64,000 bases of DNA from Batillaria attramentaria (Eukaryota; Mollusca; Gastropoda; Batillariidae), in contig JACVVK020000001.1 in NCBI GenBank assembly GCA_018292915.2, positions 5,682,501 through 5,746,500 of the forward strand, written 5' to 3'. Made by a program: the position numbers and the translations under genes. Under the pieces are notes generated by a model. It had not been told where the DNA came from, searched no databases, and was given only the letters and a program-made list of their open reading frames with translations. Positions 43,430 to 51,608 of this stretch are shown here, one piece after another. How positions within the stretch are numbered: position 1 is the first letter of the stretch; each line of letters starts with the position of its first letter.

Positions 43430-46255
43430 AGGACAGTTCTCCAAAAGTCACTTTTTATTGATTGAAGAATTTTTACTTCTCGTGATGTACTGTTTATTCT
43501 AAAGATACTGGTGGTAGATAAAATTTTGGAGTAATGCCAGAAAGGAATTACTGATGCCTTGGTGTTTTTTTCCTGTATTTTCTTTGCCCACTTAATATAG
43601 AAAGACTTTTGCATATTAAATATATTAACCATCCTGACTCCCCCTTCCATGTAATCGTTTGTCATGACCGTCCGTTTTATTTTTTCGAAGGCTTTACGAT
43701 TAGCATATCGCCTTTGCCAGATGAATTTGTAAAACAATCTGTTTATTTCTTGTAGTGCTCTCTTTGGTAGACCAACCGATTGCATAATGTATACAATTTT
43801 ACTAATCAAAAAACATTTTGTGATCGTTACTTTGCCTTGAATACTCAAATCTCGTTTACTCCAAAGTTGAATTGTTCTTTTCATATCCGCTAATTTACTT
43901 CTCCAGTTTTCATCGATGTTCTGTGCTCTTACTTTGTTCATGAAGATTATACCTAGTATTTTGATTTTATCTACTATTTGGAAAGGAAGATCATCTCTAG
44001 ATTGTAGGTTATGAGTTCCGATTTTCATTGCTTTTGTTTTTTGACTATTTAACTTAAGGCCAGAAAACTTTGCAAACTTTTCAATTAGTTTTACCGACTC
44101 CTCCACGTCATTTTTGTCCCTCAGAGTGAGCGTGGAATCGTCGGCAAACTGTTGAATTTTAACATCCGGAAACTTTCTTGACGGAAGTGTGACTCCTTTA
44201 ACAGAGCTATTCCTTAATTTAATGGCAAAGATCTCTACTGCTAGAATGAAGGCCAATGGTGAAAAGGGACAGCCTTGTCTAATTCCGCAATTTACACTGA
44301 ATGTTTCTGATAACCAACCCCCATGATTAATGCAACTATAAGAGTTATCTGTAAGAACCTTAACCCAATTTTTGAACTGAGCACCAAACCCAAATACCTC
44401 TAAAGTTTCCAAAAGAAACTGTTTTGACACCGAGTCAAAAGCTTTCATGTAATCTAGAGCGAGTAGATAGCCAGATTTCTTTGTGGTGTTTGTGTATTCT
44501 ATAACATCCTCTATTGTACGAATGGCTGTGGCGATGTTCCTCCCCTTAACATAACCCGTTTGGTCTTCACTAACTAGTTTCCCAATTACTTTGCCTAATC
44601 TATTTGCTAAGCACTTGGCTAATATTTTGTAATCCGTGTTTGTAAGTGTTATTGGTCGCCAGTTGTTTAATTGATCTTTAGGTAATTCTTTTCCTATGTG
44701 CAATAAAATAATAATTCCTTGCCTCTGTGTATGACATAGTTCTCCTTTCCTGAAGGCTTCGTGAAATGTTTGTGTCACAAGTGTTTTGATTCTACCCCAG
44801 AAAAATTTCATAAACTCAATGGTCAGCCCATCCCCACCAGGTGCTGATCCCGTTTTCATTCCCATCAGAGCATGGCCTGCCTCTGACTCAGTGATATCTC
44901 CCTCGCAGGAGTTTGACTCATGCTCATCGAGTTTAGGGAAATCCGCCCCCTGTAAGAAAGCAGCTAGTGTGTCTTTAATGTCCCTTGGATGTGTTTCTGT
45001 TGATTGATTGTAAAGCTTGGAATAGAATTTAACTTGTTCGGCTAACACGTCTTTTTGTTCTGTTTTGGTGTTCCTATTTTCATCACACAATTTTAATATC
45101 ACGTTTCTTTTAGCCCTTGATTTTTCAAGATTTAAAAAATACTTTGTGCTTTTCTCTCCTTCCTGAATCCACCGAGTGCGGGCTCTGACCTGTGCTCCTC
45201 TCGCTTTATCAACAGAGAGTAGTTCAAGCCTTTCTTTGATTCTAAACATTTCTTTACATAGTTTTTCTGATGGTTCTTTAGATATCTGGGCCTCTAGTTC
45301 ATTTAACTGTTTTTGGAGTTCGTTTAAATCATTTTTCCTCTTACTAGCTCTTTCACGACCATACTCAATACAGAATTCTCTTATTTTTTATTTTTGCCAT
45401 TTCCCATTGTTTACTAATATATGTATCGCCTGTTTTTGCTGTAACCAGTGTGTCTAGAAGTTCATTCATTTCTTCAACAAAAGTTTTTTCCTGTAGTAGT
45501 GCATTATTGAAATGCCAGTAACCTGGACCTCTCACGAAGGACCCACTACTAATATCAAGAGCGACGGCTCTGTGGTCGGTAAAAGGTACGGATATGATGT
45601 CACAGGATGTACACGATTCTACCAGAGTTTCTGTGACAAAACAGTAATCTAATCTGCGTGCTATAAAAGGATTTTGTTTAGACCAAGTGTACTCTTTTTC
45701 TCCTTCATGGAAACTTCTCCACACATCACACAGACCCAGGGTGTCAACAAACTCATTCAATCTGTCCACTTCAGTTTTACCGTGTGGTCTACCAGATATG
45801 ATATCCAAATTGTTGTCAACTACTGTATTCATGTCACCGAGTAAAATGAAATCATTTCCAGTATATTTGTTGGTGACCTGACTCAACTCATCGAAAAAGG
45901 CTAACTTTTCCAGCGATGAGTTTGGCGCATACACATGAATGATTTTGAAATTAAAGTCGTCAGTTTTGAGTGAAATTACCATGATACGATCACATATTTC
46001 CTTAAGTTCAACTGCAGACTGATGACATTTGGATACTAAAATAACTTCCCCCCTCCCATGTTGTGTTCCTTCATGGAAAAATACTTTCCCACCCCACTGT
46101 TTTTCCCAATTTGTTATGTCTTGTTTTGTTGCATGTGTTTCTTGCAAACAAACAACGTCAAATTTTTGGTTTTTAAGAAACTTAAAGATAACATTCCTCT
46201 TTATTTTGTTTTTCAATCCTCTTGTGTTAAGTGTAGCAAGTCTAAGTGTACCCAT
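43430..46255 (-). pseudogene. LINE ORF2: APE endonuclease and reverse transcriptase, frameshifted
   Basis: Encodes the enzyme that nicks target DNA and copies the LINE RNA. Endonuclease (residues 1-240): N10 in TLNTRG, E39 in CLQETHA, Y109, D141 and N143 in LLGDMNT, D203, and D227-H228 in TDHRA, all APE-family active-site positions, then GPGYWHFNN. The frame breaks at an A-run near 45370 (AAAAATAAAAAATAAG). The reverse transcriptase continues in another frame with GSAPGGDGLT, NWRPITLTNTDYKILAK, SGYLLALDYMKAFDSV, GIRQGCPFSPLAF and the catalytic FADD in IQQFADDSTL. The frame ends by reading into the Harbinger-like insertion after DFWRTVL. The endonuclease and GPGYW motif place it in the Tx1/L1 group. 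Confidence 0.88.
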
Positions 46256-46306
46256 TATCCAGTTAATAACTTGTAATAATAGGTCTACTAATTAAGTAAT
46301 AAGTAA

Positions 46307-47477
46307 TTAAGTCGCTGAGCCAATCTCCAAGTCCGTGGGGCGCGCCGGGTCAGAAGTCGCAAAATCGGGCCGGGTCAGTAGGTCAGCAGAGCGAGTCCGG
46401 GAGGCCTTCGTCCATGGGTCGCTCGTGATGCTCGCCTGTCGCCTCGTGCGGGTCATCTCCCCCTCCTCCTCCTTCACGTCGGCATTGTTCTCACTCCCTC
46501 GCTTGGCCACTTTGTCGTGCGGTTTGGGCGGGGTGTCGCCGTGCGGGGAGCGCGTGCGTTTGACGGAACCCGACCTGTCTCGGCGGCGGAGATCGCTCAG
46601 CTTGGCGCTGATAGTGCGTGACGTACTCCAACTTCTATCTAACTGCTTTGTGTCATTTGCGTGTTGTTCTGTCTGTTGTTCTGTCTGTTGTTCTGTCGCG
46701 TGTTCTGTCGTGTGTTGCGTGTTGTTTTGTTCTGTCATCGCCGTGTCTGTGCTGTTGTCGGCTACCACTGATTCCTCGGGGATGCTGAATGGCGCTGGCA
46801 CAAGCCCACACACACCCTCTCCCGCCTTATGGCCCTCTTCATAGCACTGCCGGCATTTGTAGGTTGAGACAGTTAGTAGCCTTGTGTCCTTTTTGCAAAC
46901 ATTTTCTGCATGTCACCATGTTTTCCCCCAGCCCCTTCTGTTCCTTATGGTAGAGTGTTGCTTTAAACCCCCCTATTGACACAACACGGGGGAGGGGGTC
47001 CGATGGCACACTAATGTATAGAAACCTGCGCCCCGTTTTCCAGTGGGTTAGGCGCCCGTTCTCATCACGATCCTTTTCTGCGATCAGTCGGGACCGGGTG
47101 ACCACGCCCGGCAAGTCTTTGATCGCTTCTAGAATGTCGTCGTCAGAGAACGATATGGGAATGTTACTGACAATGAGTCTAGTGGTTGGAGTTTCACTCT
47201 CGGCCCCTTCTGGGGTTCGTACCAAGAAGGGGTTTTTGTCTTTAACAGTGACTTGAATCCCTCTCACCACAAAACCCTCTACCATCACTTTATCTCTCAC
47301 TTCAGAACTTTTCAAATATATCCTCCAGAGACCCCCTATTCTCTGGGCCCCCTCGACAGAGTCATATCCACATACCCGCTCAATTGCCGCGCAAATCTCT
47401 GCGGTGGAAAAAACCTTTTTGTCATAAGCAGGCAGCTGATTGTTCATCACGAACACCGGTAGAACTCTCGGCTCCAT
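46307..47477 (-). pseudogene. LINE ORF1 protein (RRM-like, CCHC), one frameshift
   Basis: The RNA-binding chaperone ORF of the LINE. The start MEPRVLPVFVMNN at 47477 has A at -3 and G at +4. The first part has an RRM-like segment (TTRLIVSNIPISFSDDDILE) and a zinc knuckle CRKCLQKGHKATNC. Just after it the frame breaks near 46865. In the neighbouring frame a second knuckle (CRQCYEEGHKAGEGVC) follows, then a Thr/Glu/Gln repeat (TEQQTEQQTEQ), a basic Ser/Arg region and a stop at 46307. A single-base insertion between the two knuckles explains the break. The two-knuckle layout is typical of Tx1-clade ORF1. Confidence 0.75.
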
Positions 47478-48147
47478 GGTTTGAAGAAAGAAATAGAGGC
47501 TCACTTACCAGCTGGCCCACTGTCTGTCACTACACACCGGCCCACAGGTCACAGCACATGCGGGCTCACGGTGAGCACCGGTTCAGTGATGAAAAAAATG
47601 AAGAAAATACGAAGAATACCCACTTGAAGCCTCCACAAACACCACCACACAATCTAAGAGACCAAACCTCAGTACTGTGGCAGAATTTTAGAAGGTGTCC
47701 GGCCGGCTGACTGCACTAAAGCACTGAAAAGTCCACCAGCAACGAGCGCATACGTCTAGCCGACATCTTGGCTAGTCACGTGATCCTGTGCTTTATTGCC
47801 TGTATTATGGAAGTACCATATGTGTGCCTTTAGTAAACCTAATAAGTGTGCTCTTTAAACAAAATCAACTGATTTGCAATGAGAAAATTAGTTAACGAAC
47901 GATGTGTTAGCCACTCCTTACACCCGAGCACTGCCTCGCACTATTTAGACGGACCCTTAACGCCTGCTCCTCGAAGATTCTGCCGGCGCTCCTCGTAGAC
48001 CTTGAAGTCACGAGGTTCCCCCCCCCCCCCCCCCCCCTGTAACTTGAATGTGAATTGTACAGGGCGGCGGTCGCTGTGTAGATTACGTAACTATTTTTAT
48101 CTCGACCGGTTTGAAGATCACACCTACAGCATGCCCCCCCCCCCATC

Positions 48148-48178
<31 letters not shown>

Positions 48179-48430
48179 CCGGATACTCGACGCTCAGTTC
48201 ATATCTCAGTAATGGCCAAGAGGCGTTGTAGTGCAGTCAGCTGGCATGTCAGTGCAGCTGCTTTCAAGTTAACAGCCCCCCCCCCCCCCCCCCTCGCTCT
48301 ACCTTGGTTCCAATGTCACAGTGGGCTGGTCGTGCAAGAAGTGATTCGTTCTCCTTGCAGCGCTTATGCTCTTGGCGATAGTGCGTGTGCACTCACTTCT
48401 CGTTCACGCAAGACGGCGCGAGAACAGGTT

Positions 48431-48442
48431 CGCGCATGCGCA
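48431..48442 (+). promoter_or_regulatory. NRF1-type palindromic motif
   Basis: CGCGCATGCGCA exactly fits the consensus YGCGCAYGCGCR bound by NRF1-type factors. It lies about 200 bp upstream of the TATA-like element and is deleted from the paralogous flank of GPCR3. Confidence 0.4.
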
Positions 48443-48638
48443 CTCGTAATGGTGAATTCAGACTGACACAGTTAGGCTATCGGTGTAGCTGTTTCCGCCA
48501 CACATTAGTTGGACCGACTCGGAGAGCCGAGGGTGGCTGTAGGCTTGTGGTTTTTGCCCGATCGGGAGCGTCGAGCCCTTCGTTGTATGCACTCAAGTTG
48601 TTCATGCAACTTTACTGTCAATCATCTGCTGGTGTGGG

Positions 48639-48647
48639 TATAAAAAG
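48639..48647 (+). promoter_or_regulatory. TATA box, candidate promoter of GPCR2
   Basis: TATAAAAAG within GTGTGGGTATAAAAAGCACG, unique sequence in the duplicated 5' flank. Transcription would begin near 48670 and cross the minisatellite before reaching the GPCR2 ATG 1.2 kb downstream, with splicing possible. The equivalent in the GPCR3 flank is TCTAAAAAG. Confidence 0.45.
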
Positions 48648-48762
48648 CACGCAGGTTTGTGTATTTGCTCTTGTATGTTTGTGTGGTTATTGTTACTGCC
48701 TTTCGGCGTGCCGGTTTTGAGGGGATAAATCTGGGCATTTCCGGGCCGCTGAAAGCAGTGTC

Positions 48763-49035
48763 ACGGTGTACCCCGGCGTGAGATTTTTGAGGATCTTTTC
48801 TCTGAATGCATGGTGTACTCGTGAGATCTTTGAGGATCTTTCCGGCGCTGAATGTATGGTGTACCCGTGAGATTTGTTAGGATCTTCATTTTCGCTGAAT
48901 GCATGGTGTACCCGTGAGGTTGTTTTTTTTTTTTTTTTAGGATCTTTTTGTTGAATGCAGGGTGTACCCGTGAGATTTTTTTTTAGTTTTGAGGATCTTT
49001 TCGCTGAATGCGTGATGTACCCCTGAGACTGATTT
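48763..49035. repeat. 45-bp minisatellite, about 6 units (upstream of GPCR2)
   Basis: Units such as GAATGCATGGTGTACCCGTG then AGATTTTTGAGGATCTTTTC and GCT. T-runs expand some units. On the - strand the units translate to a repeating peptide (SRVHHAF), which is an artefact of the array. Confidence 0.9.
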
Positions 49036-49475
49036 TTGAGGATGTGAAAGCTGATCCGGCGTGGGAGTTTTTCAGTTGTGTGAAAATTTGGATGATTCTT
49101 CGCTGAGTTATGCATGTTTTTGCAAGTGGTCCTTCATTTTCCCGGTTGACTTTATCAGTTGAGCTCTTGCACAACGTGCTGACACGTTGGCTGAAAGCTC
49201 CATGCTTCGGCTATGTCAAAAGGGTTTGCTTGTCTGTCAAGTATCCATGGTATCTTTATTACGTCTGTCAGTCACTGTCAGCATGTGTACCACGTGATAC
49301 GCCGCAATGTGCAAGAGCTATATCTATACACATTTGATCTTTGGTTTTTCATACAATTCCTACGTGTACAATTTTGTGTCCCGGCGCTAAGGTGTTTCAG
49401 ATCTTCTTGTCTCGTCAATGGCGGTGAAAGCAACATTACGGAAGGTTCGTCTTATTTTATGTTCCAGATTTGTCA

Positions 49476-49849
49476 CTACAGACAGAAAAAAGATAATGTG
49501 TTCAGAGTAGAACTGATCACGCACACGGTTTGTCTGTTTCTTTGTTGTTGTTGTTGTTTCTTTGTTGTTGTTGTTTGTTTGTTTTTTGTTGTTTTTTTTA
49601 ATTTGGCTGGTTGTGTTCATCGGTTTGTTTTTACGTTGGCCGTCTGTGTGCGGTACCGTTTGTGGACACGAACTAATTAAGTAGGCCTAAGTTGCTTGGA
49701 CGTGGAGTTTGTTCATTGTCTGTGAACTAGAGCTACATACGACCTGGGTGTGCTCAACAAATCTTCTCACACAACTGTGCGTGCCTGTGTTCCAGACACT
49801 TTAACAAGCCGCGGCCTACCGTCCACAGGCCCACACGAGGATACAAACG
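49476..49849 (+). promoter_or_regulatory. 5' UTR of GPCR2, shared with GPCR1
   Basis: Homologous to 39103-39447. It joins the GPCR3-type flank at ATTTGTC/ACTACAGACAG. TGCCTGTGTTCCAGACAC near 49780-49797 could be a splice acceptor. Its TTGTTGTTG tract is longer than in copy 1. Confidence 0.45.
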
Positions 49850-50890
49850 ATGGACGCGTTTAACGCCAGTTTCACCAACTCCACCACGTCCAGCCCACCT
49901 GCCCCGGAGAGAGGCCCGATGTTTCACGCGGCTGACACGCTACGCGACGTCTACATATGGATTGTGTTCGTTCTGGGGTTGCCAGGCAGCGGTGCAGCCG
50001 TGGCAACCATCTTGTCCATGCGTGTCACCACGGCAACCTTCTACGTGGCCTTGCTGGCGGTGGCTGACGGAGTCGCCTTGATCCTGAAACTCATCTTTCA
50101 CCAGATGTCCACCTACTTCGTCCTGCCCCACAGCGGGATGGGCTGCAGGATCTTGAACATGATCGTGGAGTTGAGCAGCTGCTACGCTAACTGGGTGCTA
50201 GTGCTCGTCTGCTTTGAGCGCTTCGTGTCCGTACGGTTTCCCCTAAAGAAGCACGCGTTCTTCACCAAGACGAGGGCTTACGTCAGCGGGGCGGCTCTGT
50301 ATCTAGTCATGTTCCTCTGCTTCTCGCATTATCTCTACAGCAACAATTACTGCGAAGGTGGCGACGCTTTCTACAACGGCGCTTGGTTGTGGATCCACTC
50401 GGCTCTATACTTCCTGGTTCCGTTCGTGATCGTGGCCGTCCTTACCGTTGCTATCGTCATCTGCTTGCGGCGCTACCGTCGGGCGCGTCAGCAGATGCAA
50501 AGCACTGCCAATGGCGATGACGGCAGCACGGAGCGAGCCATCAGCATCATGCTCGTCAGCGCAGCTATCGTCTTTCTCATCCTCGCCCTGCCCACCTGCG
50601 TCTACCACCTGATAGACGACGCTCAGATGGATGAGTGGGGCTTCACTGTCGGCGACAAGTACATGTTTTACCAGGTGACCACCTTCCTGGCCGACGCTAC
50701 CCACGCCGTGAACTTCTACGTGTACTTCATCAGCGCCGCCAAGTTCCGTCACCGGTTCCTCGAGCTGATCGGGATCAAGGAGTTCCCTCCCTGTATCGCC
50801 AATCGTGCCTCGGCAAGCTCCTCCAGCGGCACCCAGTACAGTGACCTGCCGCAGTCCAAAGAAAACATGAATGCCGTGACTGCCGTGTAG
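49850..50890 (+). CDS. Class A (rhodopsin-like) GPCR, paralogue 2
   Basis: 346 residues, identical to GPCR1 except T76A, N135H, V136A, T173A, S178A, Q183H, I197V, Y253H, F274Y, E275Q and F294I. All structural signatures are unchanged: D73 in TM2, C99/C168, ERF 123-125, LALP in TM6, NFYVY 288-292, basic third intracellular loop, and a Ser-rich C-tail with SDLPQSKENMNAVTAV at the end. Silent changes are about as numerous as replacements by hand count, so the protein is constrained but diverging. Six of the 11 changes fall in the second extracellular loop/TM5 top and the TM6-TM7 outer side, where ligands usually bind. It is probably a plasma-membrane receptor for a small peptide or chemical cue. 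The ligand is unknown. Confidence 0.93.
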   Translation: MDAFNASFTNSTTSSPPAPERGPMFHAADTLRDVYIWIVFVLGLPGSGAAVATILSMRVTTATFYVALLAVADGVALILKLIFHQMSTYFVLPHSGMGCRILNMIVELSSCYANWVLVLVCFERFVSVRFPLKKHAFFTKTRAYVSGAALYLVMFLCFSHYLYSNNYCEGGDAFYNGAWLWIHSALYFLVPFVIVAVLTVAIVICLRRYRRARQQMQSTANGDDGSTERAISIMLVSAAIVFLILALPTCVYHLIDDAQMDEWGFTVGDKYMFYQVTTFLADATHAVNFYVYFISAAKFRHRFLELIGIKEFPPCIANRASASSSSGTQYSDLPQSKENMNAVTAV

Positions 50891-51515
50891 ACAGTTTAAA
50901 CAGGCTTGTGGATGGTGAGTAGAACAGTTCGTCCGTGCAAACTGTATCGATCAGTTCAGTTCAATTCAATAAGCTTGTCTTATTTCGTTTACCTTTCAGT
51001 CAGTCTGCTTTTGTTTTGTAGTTGCTGCTTGGTTTGTTTGAGTTTGTGTCGCGTGATGCGAAACTACGGGCCCTGGTACTTTCGGTTTAGCCAGGGACCG
51101 GAAACCCCGTACATTACCATGTGCGACTTCCGCCCCAAACTTTTCTGGAATGAACCATAGAAGCTACAGTCTGCCTGAGTGTTTTGTTTTACCTGATGTA
51201 GAGCACGTTACAGTTTGTTATACTGCTGCTGTATTTTGTGTTCTGATTTATGTGTCTTGTAAACGTCTGCAAATATGCCCAAAAAGATGAATTTAAAAAA
51301 AAAGAAAAAAAAAGCTTGTCTCCGCAAAGACAATTGTTTAGGAAGGGAGGGTTGTAAACATTGCCCTGTGTGTTGTGCTCAACCACGACAGCTGCCGTTT
51401 TGTTAGTCAAGAATTGCGCATCCGTAGCTTGGGACAACGCATGAGAACCACAACAATCACACCAACAAGTACAAACAAAACTCAAAAGTTGGCAGGTGTG
51501 TGTGTGTGTGTGTGT

Positions 51516-51597
<82 letters not shown>

Positions 51598-51608
51598 CGT
51601 TTCAAAGT
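50891..51608 (+). other. 3' flank/3' UTR of GPCR2
   Basis: Matches 40489-41184 closely, with a small insertion (ACGTTACAGTTTGTTATACT near 51205). It ends at TTAAACTGTG, where it passes directly into the duplicated 5' flank of GPCR3. Confidence 0.6.
51497..51596. repeat. (GT)n followed by (GA)n
   Basis: Homologous to 41067-41171, with a shorter GT run interrupted by CA and a longer GA run. Confidence 0.95.

Larger units (their letters stand above)
43430..47787 (-). mobile_element. Tx1/L1-like LINE, nearly complete, 3' end missing
   Basis: A non-LTR retrotransposon on the - strand. The order is a 5' UTR of about 310 bp, ORF1 (47477-46307), a 51-bp gap, and ORF2 (46255 to 43430). The 5' end near 47787 contains CCAAGATGTCGGC, close to the YY1-type motif at the start of mammalian L1 elements. 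ORF2 is cut at 43430 by the Harbinger-like element, so its C-terminus and the poly(A) end are not identified. Low divergence from an open frame suggests a fairly recent insertion. Confidence 0.85.
47788..49475 (+). repeat. Duplicated 5' flank, copy upstream of GPCR2
   Basis: From CTGTGCTTTATTGCC to ATGTTCCAGATTTGTC this is homologous to 51609-53876 upstream of GPCR3, including C-runs, promoter-like sequence and the 45-bp minisatellite. Differences are mainly indels: about 58 bp (around 48388-48450) present here but missing in the other copy, and fewer minisatellite units. Confidence 0.88.

Noticed and set aside
46335..46844. + strand open frame opposite LINE ORF1
   Set aside because: It is a shadow of the - strand ORF1, which has zinc knuckles and the expected position before ORF2.
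41186..47787. The whole interval between GPCR1 and GPCR2 as one LINE insertion with CTGTG target-site duplication and a T-rich (poly-A) end at 41187-41230
   Set aside because: It is attractive, because CTGTG flanks both sides, but no LINE coding sequence was found left of 43430 and 41190-41640 has an AATAAA compatible with a GPCR1 3' UTR. It is kept only as an alternative.
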